In this document: piece by piece, positions 11,889 through 23,490 of the stretch
How the letters are laid out: each line of letters begins with the position of its first letter
Numbering within the stretch: position 1 is the stretch's first letter
NCBI GenBank assembly: GCA_037893245.1
Contig: JBAIAA010000593.1
Coordinates: 496,001-560,000 of the forward strand
Direction: 5' to 3'
DNA length: 64,000 bases
Origin: Crossaster papposus
Lineage: Eukaryota; Echinodermata; Asteroidea; Velatida; Solasteridae
Translations under genes and position numbers: made by a program
The notes under the pieces: model-generated
Databases searched by the model: none
Told to the model about the DNA's origin: nothing
The model's input: the letters and a program-made list of their open reading frames with translations, nothing else

Positions 11889-14800
11889 TGAAGGATAATT
11901 TCTAAGAAGATTTCAAAGAATTCCTGAGAAGAATTCCAAAGAAGAAAGAATAATGGAAAAATAATTGCGAAGGAGAATTGCCAAGAACAATTGTGAAGGA
12001 GATTTGGGAATAAGAATTTTTAAGGAGAATTTTTCAAGGAGAATTTCAAAGGAAAATTTCGAAGATGAATTCCTTAGGAGAATTTCAAAGGAGAATTCCG
12101 GTGAATAATTTTTTAGGAGAATTCCTTAGGAGAATTCCAAAGGAGAATTCCAAATATTTACAGAGGATTCCAAAGAGGATTTTGAAAAAGAATTACGAAG
12201 GAGAATTCCTAAGGGGAATTCCGAAGGGAAGAAGACTTCCGAAAGAAAATTCTGAAGAATTGCTAAGGAGAATTTCGAAGGAGAATTCTGAAGAAGAATT
12301 GCGAAGGAGAATTTCAAAGGATACCGAAGATAATTTTGATAAGGATTTCAAATAAGAAAATCAAAAATTATTTGAAGGAGAATCCTGAAGGAGAATTTCT
12401 ATGCAGATTTCAAAGAATTCCTGAGAAGAATTCCGAAGGAGAAAAAAGAATGGAAAAATAATTGCGAAGGAGAATTGCGAAGAACAATTGTGAAGGAGAT
12501 TTGCGAATAAGAATTTTGAAGGAGAATTTTTTAAGGAGAATTTCAAAGGAGAATTCCGGAGGAGAATTACAGAGAAGAATTCCTTAGGAGAATTCTTTAG
12601 GAAAATTCCTTAGGAAAATTCCAAAGGAGAATTCCAAATATTTACCGAGGATTCCAAAGAGGATTTTGAAAAAGAATTACGAAGGAGAATTCCTAAGGGG
12701 AATTCCGAAGGGAAGAAGATTTCCGAAAGAGAATTCTGAAGAATTCCAAAAGAGGATACAAAGAGGATACAAAGAGGATTTCGAAGGGGATTTCGACGAA
12801 AAATTCTAAAGGAGAATTCCAAAGGGGAATTCCGAAGGAGAATTCCAAGGGAAATTCCGGGGGAATTTTGAAGAGGAATTTTGAAGGGGAATTCCAAAGG
12901 AGAATTCTAAAGAGAATTCTAAAGGAGAATTTCAAAGGAGAATTTCAGAGGAGAATTTCAGAGGAGATTGTGGAATTTCGAAGGGTAATTTCAAAGGGGA
13001 ATTTCTAAGGGGAATTTCTAAGTGGAATTTCTAAGTGGAATTTCTAAGTGGAATTTGACGGAGAATTCAAAAGGAGAATTCTGAAGAGAGTACTGAAGAT
13101 AATTCCGAAGGGGAATTCCACAGGAAAAATTCCAAAGGAGAAGTTGAAAGTTCTCCAAAGATTTCTGAAGAACATTTCCGAAGATTTTTAATAAGCACTT
13201 CGAAGAAGAATTCAAAAAAGAAGAATTGTGAAGGAGATTTGCGAATAAGAATTTGTAAGGAGAATTTTGTAAGGAGAATTTCAAAGGAGAATTCCGAAGA
13301 TGAATTCCTTAGGAGAATTCCGACGGAGGATTCTAAAGAGGATTTTGATAAAGAATTACGAAGGGGAATTCCGATGGGGAATTCCGATGGGGAATTCCGA
13401 AGGGAAAAAGACTTCCGAAGGAGAATTCTGAAGAATTGGTAAGGAGAATTTCTAAGGAGAATTCTGAGGAAGAATTCCGAAAGAGAATTCCAAAGGATAC
13501 CGAAGATAATTTTGATAAGGATTTCAAATAAGAAAATCAAAAATCAATCAAAAAAAATTATTTGAAGGAGAATTCTGAAGGAGAATTTCTAAGAAGATTT
13601 CAAAGAATTCCTGAGAAGAATTCCAAAGAAGAAAGAATAATGGAAAAATAATTGCGAAGGAGAATTGCGAAAAACAATTGTGAAGGAGATTTGCAAATAA
13701 AAATGTTGAATTCCTTAGGAGAATTTCGACGGAGGATTCTAAAGAGGATTTTGATAAAGAATTACGAAGGAGAATTCCTAAGGGGAATTCCGAAGGGGAA
13801 TTCCGAAGGGAAGAAGACTTCCGAAGGAGAATTCTGAAGAATTGCTAAGGAGAATTTTGAAGGAGAATTCTGAAGAAGAATTCCGAAAGAGAATTCCAAA
13901 GGATACCGAAGATAATTTTGATAAGGATTTAAAATAAGAAAATCAAAAATTATTTGAAGGAGAATTCTGAAGGAGAATTTTTATGAAGATTTCAAAGAAT
14001 TCCTGAGAAGAATTCCGAAGAAGAAAGAAGAATGGAAAAATAATTGCGAAGGAGAATTCCAAATATTTACGGAGGATTCCAAAGAGGATTTTGAAAAAGA
14101 ATTATGAAGGAGAATTCCTAAGAGGAATTTAATAAGGGAAATTACGAAGGGGAATTCCGAAGGGAATACTTCCGAAAGAGAATTCTGAAGAATTCCGAAA
14201 GAGGATACAAAGAGGATTTTGAAGGGGATTTTGACGAAAAATTTAAAAGGAGAATTCCAAAGGGAAATTCCGAAGGGGAATTCCGAAGGGAAATTCCGAG
14301 GGAAATTTCGAAGGGGAATTCCAAAGGAGAATTCCAAAGGAAAATTCTGAAGAAAATCCTAAAGGAGAATTTTTGAAGGAGATTGGGGAATTTTGAAGGG
14401 TAATTTCCAAGCGGAAATACCAAGGGGAATTTTTAAGGGGAATTTGAAGGAGAATTCAAAAGGAGAATTCTGAAGAGAATTCTGAAGAGAATTCCGAAGG
14501 AGAATTCCACAGGAAAATTCCAAAGGAGAAGTTAAAAGTTCTCAAAAGATTTCTGAAATAGATTTCCGAAGATTTTTAATAAGCATTTTCGAAGAAGAAT
14601 TCGAAAAACAATTCCAAACAATTATTCCGAAGGAGAATTCTGAAGGATAATTTCTAAAAAGATTTCAACGAATATTGGAAAAATAATTGCGAAGGAGAAT
14701 TGTGAAGAACAATTGTAAAGGAGATTTGCGAATAATAATTTGTAAGGAGAATTTTTTAAGAAGAATTTCAAAGGAGAATTCCGGAGAAGAATTTCTAAGA

Positions 14801-15290
14801 AGAATTCCGAAGGAGAATTCCAAATATTTACGGAGGATTCCAAAGAGGATTTTGAAAAAGAATTACGAAGGAGAATTCCTAAGGAGAATTCCTAAGGGGA
14901 ATTCCAAAGGGAAGAAGACTTCCGAAAGAAAATTCTGAAAAATTCCGAAAGAGGATACAAAGAGGATTTCGAAGGGGATTTTGACGAAAAATTATAAAGG
15001 AGAATTCCAAAGGGGAATTCCAAAGGGGAATTCCAAAGGGGAATTCCAAAGGGGAATTTCCAAGCGGAAATTTCAAGTGGAATTTCAAGGGGGAATTCCA
15101 AGGAGAAGTCTAAAGGAGAATTATGAAGAGAATTCCGAAGGAGAATTCCACAGGAGAAGTTAAAAGTTATCCAAAGATTTCTGAAGGAGATTTCCGAAGA
15201 TTTTTAATAAGCATTTCGAAAAAGAAATGTTTAAGTAGAAAGTTTAAGGAGAATGTTTAAGGAGAATTCCGAAGAAGAATTCCGAAGAAG
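11889..15290. repeat. Degenerate GAATTC-rich satellite (~15-bp core)
   Basis: About 3.4 kb is made of variants of ccgaaggagaattc and ccaaaggagaattc. Both strands are open for long stretches simply because the repeat lacks stops; the products are low-complexity RRIPKENSEGEF-like and EFPLGILLRNSP-like strings. Higher-order units are visible. The block with 'aattgcgaaggagaattg' followed by 'gaacaattgtgaaggag' recurs near 11,965, 12,460, 13,655 and 14,690. The block 'gatttttaataagca' recurs near 13,180, 14,570 and 15,200. No gene is supported here. Confidence 0.93.
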
Positions 15291-15760
15291 AATTGATGTA
15301 GCTGTACTGAACATTATCCTAAGGGCCATCAGCGAGATCAAAGTGGCTGTTTAGTCCCTCCAAAGTGAAGTAGAGGCCAACAGGAAGATTCTGGAGAGGC
15401 TGTCTAAGTTTGAAGCTCTCCATGGATGACAACATTGACATACCGCTAGTGTCACAAGCTGGAGTAACCGCTCTGCTAAAGATTTTTAAAGACAAGAAGA
15501 CAAAAGCTGCACTGGTAAGCTCTCACAACATAAACGACTGCTTTTTTTGTAATACTTTTTGTTTAGATTTTCTCAAAACATTAGCCAAATTGGGTATACA
15601 TGGAAACCTGAAAATCATAGCGAGGCAAAAAAAGGTGGCGTAAATAGTGTATGGGTGAATGACACTTGCAAAGTTACAGTAGATTGATGAATTGTCGCTC
15701 ACACAGGACCTATCATTTACCAGAAATATGAGGAACTGGAGCACAATATGAATATAACAA
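15291..15760 (+). repeat. Left arm of an inverted duplication holding a gene-like fragment
   Basis: This arm is the reverse complement of about 21,600-22,106, with the outer ends matching at 'aattgatgtagct'. It reads as parts of a possible coding exon: IILRAISEIKVAV, then SEVEANRKILERLSKFEALH, then NIDIPLVSQAGVTALLKIF up to AAL, followed by a consensus donor ('actg' then 'gtaagc' near 15,515). Frames change and stops intervene, so it is a remnant. I do not recognise the parent gene for certain; a DUF4806-like C-terminal region is one guess. Confidence 0.7.
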
Positions 15761-15764
15761 ATTT

Positions 15765-16760
15765 CTCTTATATGAAAAAAATATTTAAATGGTCGTTCAC
15801 TGTAGCCCTATTACTGGGATTTAAGGTTTGCACACCCCCCCCCCCCCCCCCACCAAAAATGGGGCCAACAATTTGCTCACATTTCCTAAATATATTCTCA
15901 AATTGCCTTAGAATGCAGGCCGAAGCAATTTCGATTTAAACATTTTCCTAATTCAGTTATCATGCATTTATCTGCATACATAACATCAACTGTTGAAAAC
16001 TTTTCTAAATAACGCACAACATTGGGCCAAATACATGTACATACATGTAACTAGTAATTGCTTTTCGTAGCCATTTGCTTACATTTTTTAATACAAATAA
16101 GACATTTATAACAACAAAATCTTCTACTTTTACGCAAAAGGGCCCAATAAATAACAATAATATACAATATATTGCTTTTCCTAGGCTTTTTCTTACATTG
16201 TTATAATCCTTGGGAATCAAATGCTTCCCAGATTGTATACATAAAAACAAGCATTTGCTTCTCAATAAGCAATTACTTGTCGAGTTTCAAGTTCCCCAAT
16301 AGGTAGCTTTAGCTCTTTCTTATCAGGCAAGATCGACCATTACTATCACGTGCCCTCGCTTTCATTTCCTTGCAACTTGTTTGGTACATGTAGTTGACAC
16401 TTCTCTACAATTACAGTCAAACACCTGTATATATTGGGACTTTACAGATTACCTTGTTATATAAAAGGTACCTTGTATTATCAGTATTAAAATGGAAAAC
16501 TGTGAAAACTTGTTTTCCTTATTGTAAGTAGGATGTTGTATTAACAGTGCTCTTTAGGAGTCGACTGTACAAGTGAGGATACAAATACAAACAAGTGTCA
16601 ATAAAAAACTTTATGTTGATGCACGCCTATTAGTGCACATCTGGATGAATATTGTTCAGAAAATTTAAACATTTGCTAGGCAAGCTTAATAAAATTCTGT
16701 TAGTCAAAGCAAAAGGTTATTTTATGTATATATAATACACAAAATAACTTTTCGCTTTGA
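15765..16760. other. A+T-rich intergenic stretch, nothing recognised
   Basis: It holds a C17 run near 15,834, short open frames without family features, and A+T-rich sequence. No gene or named repeat is supported. Confidence 0.5.
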
Positions 16761-16767
16761 CTATTAT

Positions 16768-17017
16768 GTGACCGTCCACGACGAAAGGGCTGTAAAGTAG
16801 GCATCTTGACGTTTGGAGATATTTAAAGAAATGAAATCTACAAGAAATAAGCTTTAAAATTAAGTATAACAAGACATAGTTGGTATTTATGGTTAGCTAT
16901 AACAAATAATGCTGAATATGAAAATTCTTTTTTTTTTCTTTTTTTCTCACATATTTTAATGGTCCTTTTCTCAAAATAAGCTGGCGACTTTACAGCCCTT
17001 TTGTCACGGATGGTCAC
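16768..17017. mobile_element. MITE-like element with ~34-bp inverted ends
   Basis: The left end begins gtgaccgtccacgacgaaag and continues with ggctgtaaagt. The right end is its near-perfect reverse complement (actttacagcccttttgtca, then cggatggtcac). The 250-bp body is A+T-rich and non-coding. Confidence 0.8.
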
Positions 17018-17142
17018 ATTACATGTATATGCTTTTAAGCAATTGCTTTTGCTTTTGCTTGATAAGCTTTTGCTCGGTGCTTCGATTTAAAAGCAATATT
17101 GCTAGTTTTTATGTATTTGATCTATTAGTTTAAACCTAAACT

Positions 17143-17226
17143 ATGTACATGTACATGTACATGTACATGTACATGTACATGTACATGTACATGTACATGT
17201 ACATGTACATGTACATGTACATGTAC
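17143..17226. repeat. (ACATGT)n hexamer microsatellite
   Basis: About 14 uninterrupted copies of the self-complementary hexamer acatgt. Shorter runs occur near 17,470, 22,430, 22,670 and 61,965. Confidence 0.95.
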
Positions 17227-17360
17227 CTGAATCCATCAACATTTCCTGCTGTGGAGAAGTTTGGCGGATATAGGATTCTATCTTGAATACTGGAAAATTT
17301 GGATGGATTGAGGATTTTAAGCCTAGCGATATTGCAGTATTTTGATGGATTCAGAATACA
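17227..17360. repeat. Dispersed hairpin repeat, CCTGAATCCATCA family
   Basis: It starts cctgaatccatcaacat and ends with ttgatggattcag in inverted orientation. Related copies lie at 20,199-20,305, 20,475-20,615, 63,619-63,685 and 63,793-63,846. Confidence 0.7.
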
Positions 17361-18109
17361 TGTACAAAGAGCAATCAGTAATCACCAACACCAACTTTTG
17401 TGTGCATGACTACGCTGGTGGATTTTGGCGGATTCAGGATACTTTAAAGTACCACTGAGGGGTATACTACATGTACATGTACTTGTAGCAAACATCAGCA
17501 TTAGGCATGGCAGTTTTGGGATTATAGGATTAGGTACTTATGTAATCAACATTTCAAATATGCTACTTGTCAAAGGAACAATTTAGAATGTCATCTGCAC
17601 ATGGGACATTTTCAAAATAAAAGCTAGGTTACACAAACAAATATTTACAGTTCAACAATGATGCTCACAACACTTGCAGTTTACACCCTAAAGCCATAAG
17701 CTCATTTTACAAGCTGTATGACTCACACCAATGTAGCAGTATTACCAAGCAACTTCAACATCAAAGTTTAAGTGGGTTTCCTTAACCCTAATGTCCTTGG
17801 AGAACAGTACTACAAAATACTAATCAATCACTTCTAGGCCAGTGTAGCAAGAGTATTTATTTTGTAGTATTTTCTTTTGTAGTAATAGGTGTTGTTAGGG
17901 TAAAAGGGTAACTCAATGCTATTTTGTGTAATATTTTTTCTTCAATCTGGTATTCTGTTCCAGTATGTACAATGTACACCCTAAGAACATTATATTAATT
18001 ACAATGTACTTTGCTTTCAAATAAATAATAATAAGTATAATACTGTAATACTTTTTTGTTTTATAGCGCACATATCTACCAGAACTAGTAATATACTCAA
18101 AGCACTGTG

Positions 18110-18260
18110 TAATTATCCCCCGATGTGCATTGGGCCCATTCCAAATACCATCTCAGCTCCCTGGGGAGTATACAGCTCAATGCTGCCATTTCGGCACAAA
18201 GCAGCTAATAACAATTATCTTAGCCCTCACAGGTACCCATATACTCCTTGGTGGAGATTA
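18110..18260 (-). mobile_element. SINE-like fragment (tail part)
   Basis: The sequence around 'ctccctggggagtatacag' is the reverse complement of the body of the SINE-like element at 46,142-46,390, which shares 'gtatactccccaagg' and the adjacent 'aaaatggtggcat' region. Confidence 0.55.
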
Positions 18261-18447
18261 CCATTTAGCAAATAATGTAAATAAAGTGTGGAAATCTAGG
18301 CATACAGTGGGCTTCCAACAAAGTGAAGTATGGGATAACGTCTTCACCGATAGCGGGAGATTCATACCACCAGTGTCACCCTGATGTTGTGTATTCCTCA
18401 TATTGCTGGTAATACTACACATTATTGATCATGGTGATATGCGCTAT

Positions 18448-18725
18448 GAAACAACTAATTTCTGCAAGGCTTATTACATGCCAGTTGATTTCTTCTACTT
18501 TCTCCAGTAGAGCATCTAGACTTTCATCAGTGCGCAGTGATCTTACATTATAGGTGCAAACGTGCAACTCGGTGCTCGTGCTGTGGTTGCATTCAGATCC
18601 CTTGTCAGAGCTATAGGTCTTCCTTGCGGGTTGGGATCTTGCCCATCATGAGCTGCCAGCTGAATATTTAGCATCCTTTTCCCCAACTCTGTAAGCAGAT
18701 TTGGTCCCATTGGGGTCTTGGTCAT
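18448..18725 (-). mobile_element. LINE fragment, start of the endonuclease domain
   Basis: On the minus strand the sequence below 18,566 reads VCTYNVRSLRTDESLDALLE, then KVEEINWHVISLAE. This matches the opening of the AP-endonuclease domain of many invertebrate LINEs (TYNVR, then IGLAETR). The adjoining frame 18,725-18,543 (with LLTELGKRMLNIQLAAHDGQ) probably belongs to the same element. No RT is attached, so this is a short truncated piece. Confidence 0.6.
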
Positions 18726-19473
18726 TGTGAGCTCTCATTTGTCTTGTCTCCATCATTGGTAAAGGTAATAGCCTACTGACACTGTGCTAGCAGGGCATGT
18801 TGGTGGAGGCTACTTTTTGTATATACCGTATACATTTATAACCATAGCTTGGTCCTGGTTGGCTCTTAAATATCTTACTGGCCTTTGTATAGTCATCTTG
18901 GTGTTAATTCTGACAGAGGTCCAGTTGCTCCCCTACCACACAGCAAAATTCATCATCCTTATCTCCAACCAAGGGTGGCAAATGCTGGATATTTTGGTGC
19001 AGGCATCTAACCTGGCGTACAACAATGTTAAATGCAGGCATGATGCCCGAGTTAAAAGGGTCCGGAGGGGACTGAAAGTGAAATAGATAAATGCAGAGAA
19101 AGACAGAACACCATGCCAAAACCCAAACCGAAGTATGGGGATACGCCTTTCCCGTCACCAGGGGATCTGTGTGTATGTACCCCTGGTGACATCGGTGATG
19201 TCTTGACCTTTCCAGGGGTCAGGCGCCTCTAACCCTACCTAAGCTAACCAGGAAGAATTCTAAGCTGATCTGGCAGGCGCCCCTAGAAAGGGGTGGGGAA
19301 GAAGGGAGGGGAGGTGGAGAATAGATAGAAGAACAGCAAAGAAAATAAAAGGGAAGACAACTGAGGAGGTAGAGAATGCTTAATCCCTCACTCTTGTATA
19401 TACCGGTAGACTAGCCTTTCAGCCCCTACGCAATCACCTACAGTATGTGTAAAATGCTAGTATCGTTTGGCAC

Positions 19474-19859
19474 TTAAAGGGATCGTATACGTTTGGTAAT
19501 TACTCCAAAAATTAATGGCAATAAAAATATACTTGGTAAAAAGTACAGCAGCTTTGGATAGTATAATGCATTTTTAGAAAATTGTCACTTCGAAGTACTG
19601 CCGTTATGGAAAAAGATATCACTTTTTATCCCCAAAAATTTCAATCTGAGAAGCGTTACTGCAGTGACGTTTCTCAGATTGTGTATTCCAATGCAGATTA
19701 TTCTTCCTGCGTGGACATAACCGCTCCAGATTTTCAGCAATATCTCAAAATTGCTACCACCTTTTGAAATGAAATTTTTACAGGTTAGTTTTGTATATAA
19801 TTATATAGGACTGAAACAAACAGTTGGTTCCAATTACCAAACGTATACGATCCCTTTAA
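19474..19859. mobile_element. MITE with ~28-bp inverted ends and TTAA borders
   Basis: The left end ttaaagggatcgtatacgtt, then tggtaatta, is matched by its reverse complement at 19,833-19,859. The borders are TTAA on both sides, which would fit TTAA-target insertion. The 386-bp body has no credible gene, although a 61-codon frame (19,582-19,767) lies inside. Confidence 0.82.
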
Positions 19860-20198
19860 GCATTCTTTCTCTAAAACTGGCACACACTCTATTTGGAGTG
19901 CAGATGGTTAAATAAACATATCTTTGAATTGACAAAATTAAATAGGGTGAAGCAAACTGTATTTGAAAGCTAATTTAGTTATCTTATTAAAACCTAGATA
20001 CAAACATCAAAAGCAAATGCTGAATGTTAAAACCCTAACCCTCCCAAATCATCCAAAATCAATATGATTTTGCACACACCCTATAGGGAGTTAGGGTTTA
20101 ACCTTATCTCCCTAGGGTTTGTGCCAAATTAAAACATTCCACTTGCACCACTTTTGAGAACACCCTGTAACTGTACATGTGCAACACATTTTACCCAT

Positions 20199-20305
20199 CC
20201 TGAATCCATCAAAATTCATTCCCTGTTTTTGAGGAGTTCAGTGAATTCAGTATACCTTCATATTGAACAAACTGGGGGACTTTGATGGATTCAGGATAAT
20301 AAGCC
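20199..20305. repeat. CCTGAATCCATCA hairpin repeat
   Basis: It runs from cctgaatccatcaaaattc to ttgatggattcagg in inverted orientation, the same family as at 17,227 and 63,793. Confidence 0.7.
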
Positions 20306-20640
20306 CAGCAATGCGAGTTGAGCATCTCATTAGGGTGGATAATGGTGCAATATAAATTGCCTATATTATTATTATTATTATTATACTACAGGATTTTGCA
20401 GTACTGCAAAATTGATTTTGAGATAATGAACTCTATAGAGAAACACACTACAAAATATTTCATACCAGCATGGTATCCTGAATCCATCAGAATTGGTTTT
20501 TATGGATTAATCAGGATATCTCCAGAATTTATACTGGTAGATAATTCTGATGTACTCGAGGCATCAGCAGTTTTTGCATGACAAACTTGTTGGATTTTGG
20601 TGGATTCAGGACACTTTCTAGTAAATTGGCCCATTGAGCC

Positions 20641-20950
20641 AGGGTTGTAGTCGAGTCCCTGCAAGTCCTTTCACAAGTCCTTTCGTGAAGCCAGTCACTA
20701 GTCCCTTCCTAAAGGCAGTCACAAGTAACTAGAGGGCTCCTTTGGAAAGCAGTTTGTTAACTGAAAAGGACTACCCTCTATAAAGATTACAATAAATAAA
20801 ATAAATAAATGAACAATGACAAAGGAATGCTTTTGTCATAAGCTGATTTGAATAGCTTGTGTTTTGAATCGGAACTAAAGGACTTGTGATGGACTTGCAG
20901 GAACTTACAGGGACTTGCAGGGACTTTTGATGGACTAGACTACATCCCTG
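20641..20950. mobile_element. MITE-like inverted-repeat element
   Basis: The left end agggttgtagtcgagtccct, then gcaagtcc, is mirrored on the right by ggacttgcaggga followed by ctagactacatccct. The interior is built from variants of 'aagtcctttc'. The base word resembles that of the hairpin minisatellite at 60,464. Confidence 0.7.
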
Positions 20951-21181
20951 CAATAGGCTAACAAGATCCTTTGAGTCCTCGGGCATTAGTCTTTTGTTTA
21001 ATTTTGCAGATATTAAACAAACTTTACTACCGATCTATTAGGAATTATCTTTATGATTGTAGGCATCTAGCAAAAGGGCGACGATCGCGAAGAAAATCAA
21101 AAATTGTTTGTTCAATCGTGGACTTTCTGTCAATCGTGGACCCTAATTGTTCAAAGGTGAGAGATACACTATCATCGCCAG

Positions 21182-21421
21182 CCAGGGGCCAATTTCATAA
21201 AACATGCAAGCACAAACATTTGCTTAGCATGAACAAATTTTCTTGGACAAAACAGAGTTACAACCAAAATTTGCAGGTGATGTTTATTGTTTATGACTGA
21301 TAATCTCGGCTACTGTAGTTTTTGCTACAAGAAGTTTTGGATGGTAATCTGTTTTTACTGAGAAAGACGTTTTTGTGCTAAGCAAGTTTGTGCTTACAAG
21401 TTTTATGAAATTGGCCCCTGG
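21182..21421. mobile_element. MITE with ~45-bp inverted ends (ggggccaatttcat type)
   Basis: The left end reads ccaggggccaatttcataaa, with 'gcacaaacatttgcttagca' following. The right end is its reverse complement, ending ttatgaaattggcccctgg. A partial copy lies at about 44,920-45,008 in ATR intron 5. This type is common in echinoderm genomes (remembered, not checked). Confidence 0.85.
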
Positions 21422-21599
21422 TTTAATACCCAACTGACACCCTGATGTTCGGCCAAGCGTATCATTGCCACAGTACACCTAGCCCATAAAATTCAACATA
21501 ATTTCAATTATTTCAATTTTCTTAAAAAGACCTATTCCCTTCAGGAATTCAGGGAGTATTTTAGGTCTCTAACATTAAAGTACTTTTATATTGCAGTTT

Positions 21600-22106
21600 A
21601 TCATAAGGAAATGTTCCAAGCTCCAGTTCCTTTTATTTCTAGGAAATTATAGGTCCTGTGTGAATGAAAATTCATGGATAGCGTTCAGTAAAGTAGTTCC
21701 CTACCAAATAAATGCAGTTTCAGCTCAGAAAATGCCACAAATTTAAAGGTGTAAATAGAAAGTCTCGCTAGATTTGCCTCGCTATGATTTTCAGGATGCA
21801 GATGCCCAATTAGCTAATGTTTTGGGAAAATCAAAACAAAAAGTATAACAAAAGCAGTCGTTTATGTTGTGAGGGCTTACCAGTGCAGCTTTTGTCTTCT
21901 TGTCCTTAAGAATCTTCAGCAGAGCGGTTACTCCAGCTTGTTAAACAAACGGTAAGTCAATGTTGTCATCCATGGAGTGCTTCAAACTTAGACAGTCTCT
22001 CCAGAATCTTCCTGTTGGCCTCTACTTCACTTTGGATGGACTAAACAGCCACTTAGATCTCGCTGATGGCCCTTAGGATAATGTTCAGTATAGCTACATC
22101 AATTAA
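21600..22106 (-). repeat. Right arm of the inverted duplication
   Basis: Reverse complement of 15,291-15,760, including the EVEANRKILERL stretch (near 22,010) and the donor after the AAL codons. The two arms are about 95 per cent alike over the coding-like part and diverge more in the flanking part. The arms enclose about 5.8 kb. Confidence 0.7.
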
Positions 22107-23490
22107 AAATCAACATAAAACAGATGTTTATTTCAACTACAAAGCAGTGGGGGGCGGGGCGGGAAGGTGAGTAGGTTCAGGTTGGTTTTATATAGTGAAA
22201 TCAAGGGTAAATATAGTTTAAATATTAATAGATAAATAGATAATAATAAATAGATAGGGTAAATAAAGCCGAGAGTCCTTGTGTAAATAAAGCCGAGAAT
22301 CCTAGAGTAAATAAAGCCATGATGTCATTAGGTCTCAGGTCTATTGTTAACTTTATTCTTAACTTTATCCTCGCATCCGCGCATCCAGACATCAGAGTAT
22401 TTAACCAGTTCGCGCCGGATGAGGTATACATGTACAGTACATGCAAAATTGGGCTTTCAAATATTTGTATATATTACCGAGTACAATTGTTCCCGACCCG
22501 GTGTTTAGTTCCACAGATGACTATACATGCGTCAGATGTTATGGCGGGTAGCGGTTGACGTAATATCAAGCCCTGACTGCAGGGAGAAAAAATGCCCTAG
22601 GCGACAGAATGTTAGCAAAAACAAGTAAATAACGGTGCTAATATAAACTAAGTGTTGGCATATTGTAGTACATGTACATGTAGTTGCATTATCAAAAAAG
22701 GAATATTTTACTGAATAAAAAAACAATTTTGTTCAACTTAAATTAATGAAGAATAACCGGCCACTTGCTAGTGGTCTCGGTAACTTGAAAATACACCTGG
22801 CCCAAACCGGTTAACCCAAACCCAAGCCGTCACATTACTTGTAATGAATAAATACCTAGGAGAGTTGATAGCTTCTGATTGGTCGAGACTCGATCACATA
22901 AAGGGCATTATTTTGGTCCCAGCTTTCAAACATTTGAGCAAATTAACTGTTTATTCCCTAAATAAATAGTAGGGACAAAAATCAAAAAAATCGAATTAGG
23001 ATGATAATGTGGTTATCAGTGCAGTAGGGTGTAGCTAATTTTTCTGAGCAAAATGACACCTCAATCATTCGTATCGGTTTTATTTATATTTCAGAGATTG
23101 ATCTTCGTTTTTAAAGACAGAATGTTCAATTAATGAAACAGCCAAAACCATGATGTTGGACACAGGTTCTAGCCTAGACCCAATAATTGGGGCGTTTTCA
23201 CTCCTTTTTTTAAATTTTGGTTTTTATCTGTCGTTCTATCGCCTCAACGGCTTGCCCGTAAAAAGTTAAGTTGTGACCACAAAAGTTGCCCAAAACAGGC
23301 GATAACTAGAGTCCAGTAGCTCGGACTAGCCCAAAACAGGCCAATGATGACAAAATATGTTGGAAAGCGCATACTGGCTTCTATACATGTTAAAGAAGAA
23401 CTGTTGGGACTTCCATGGTACTCACGATTATTTGGGGTTGAAAATCCGAGCAATTTCTACCAGCTTTTCAAAACACTGTTTTCAAATGAT
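22107..23490. other. Intergenic stretch, little recognised
   Basis: It has three short tandem copies of gtaaataaagccgaga (22,257-22,318) and a partial copy of the AACCAGTTCGCGCC repeat (near 22,402). No coding region is supported. Confidence 0.5.

Noticed and set aside
13067-13540. 157-codon frame in the GAATTC satellite
   Set aside because: The composition is pure repeat and every frame on both strands looks alike; no protein family features.
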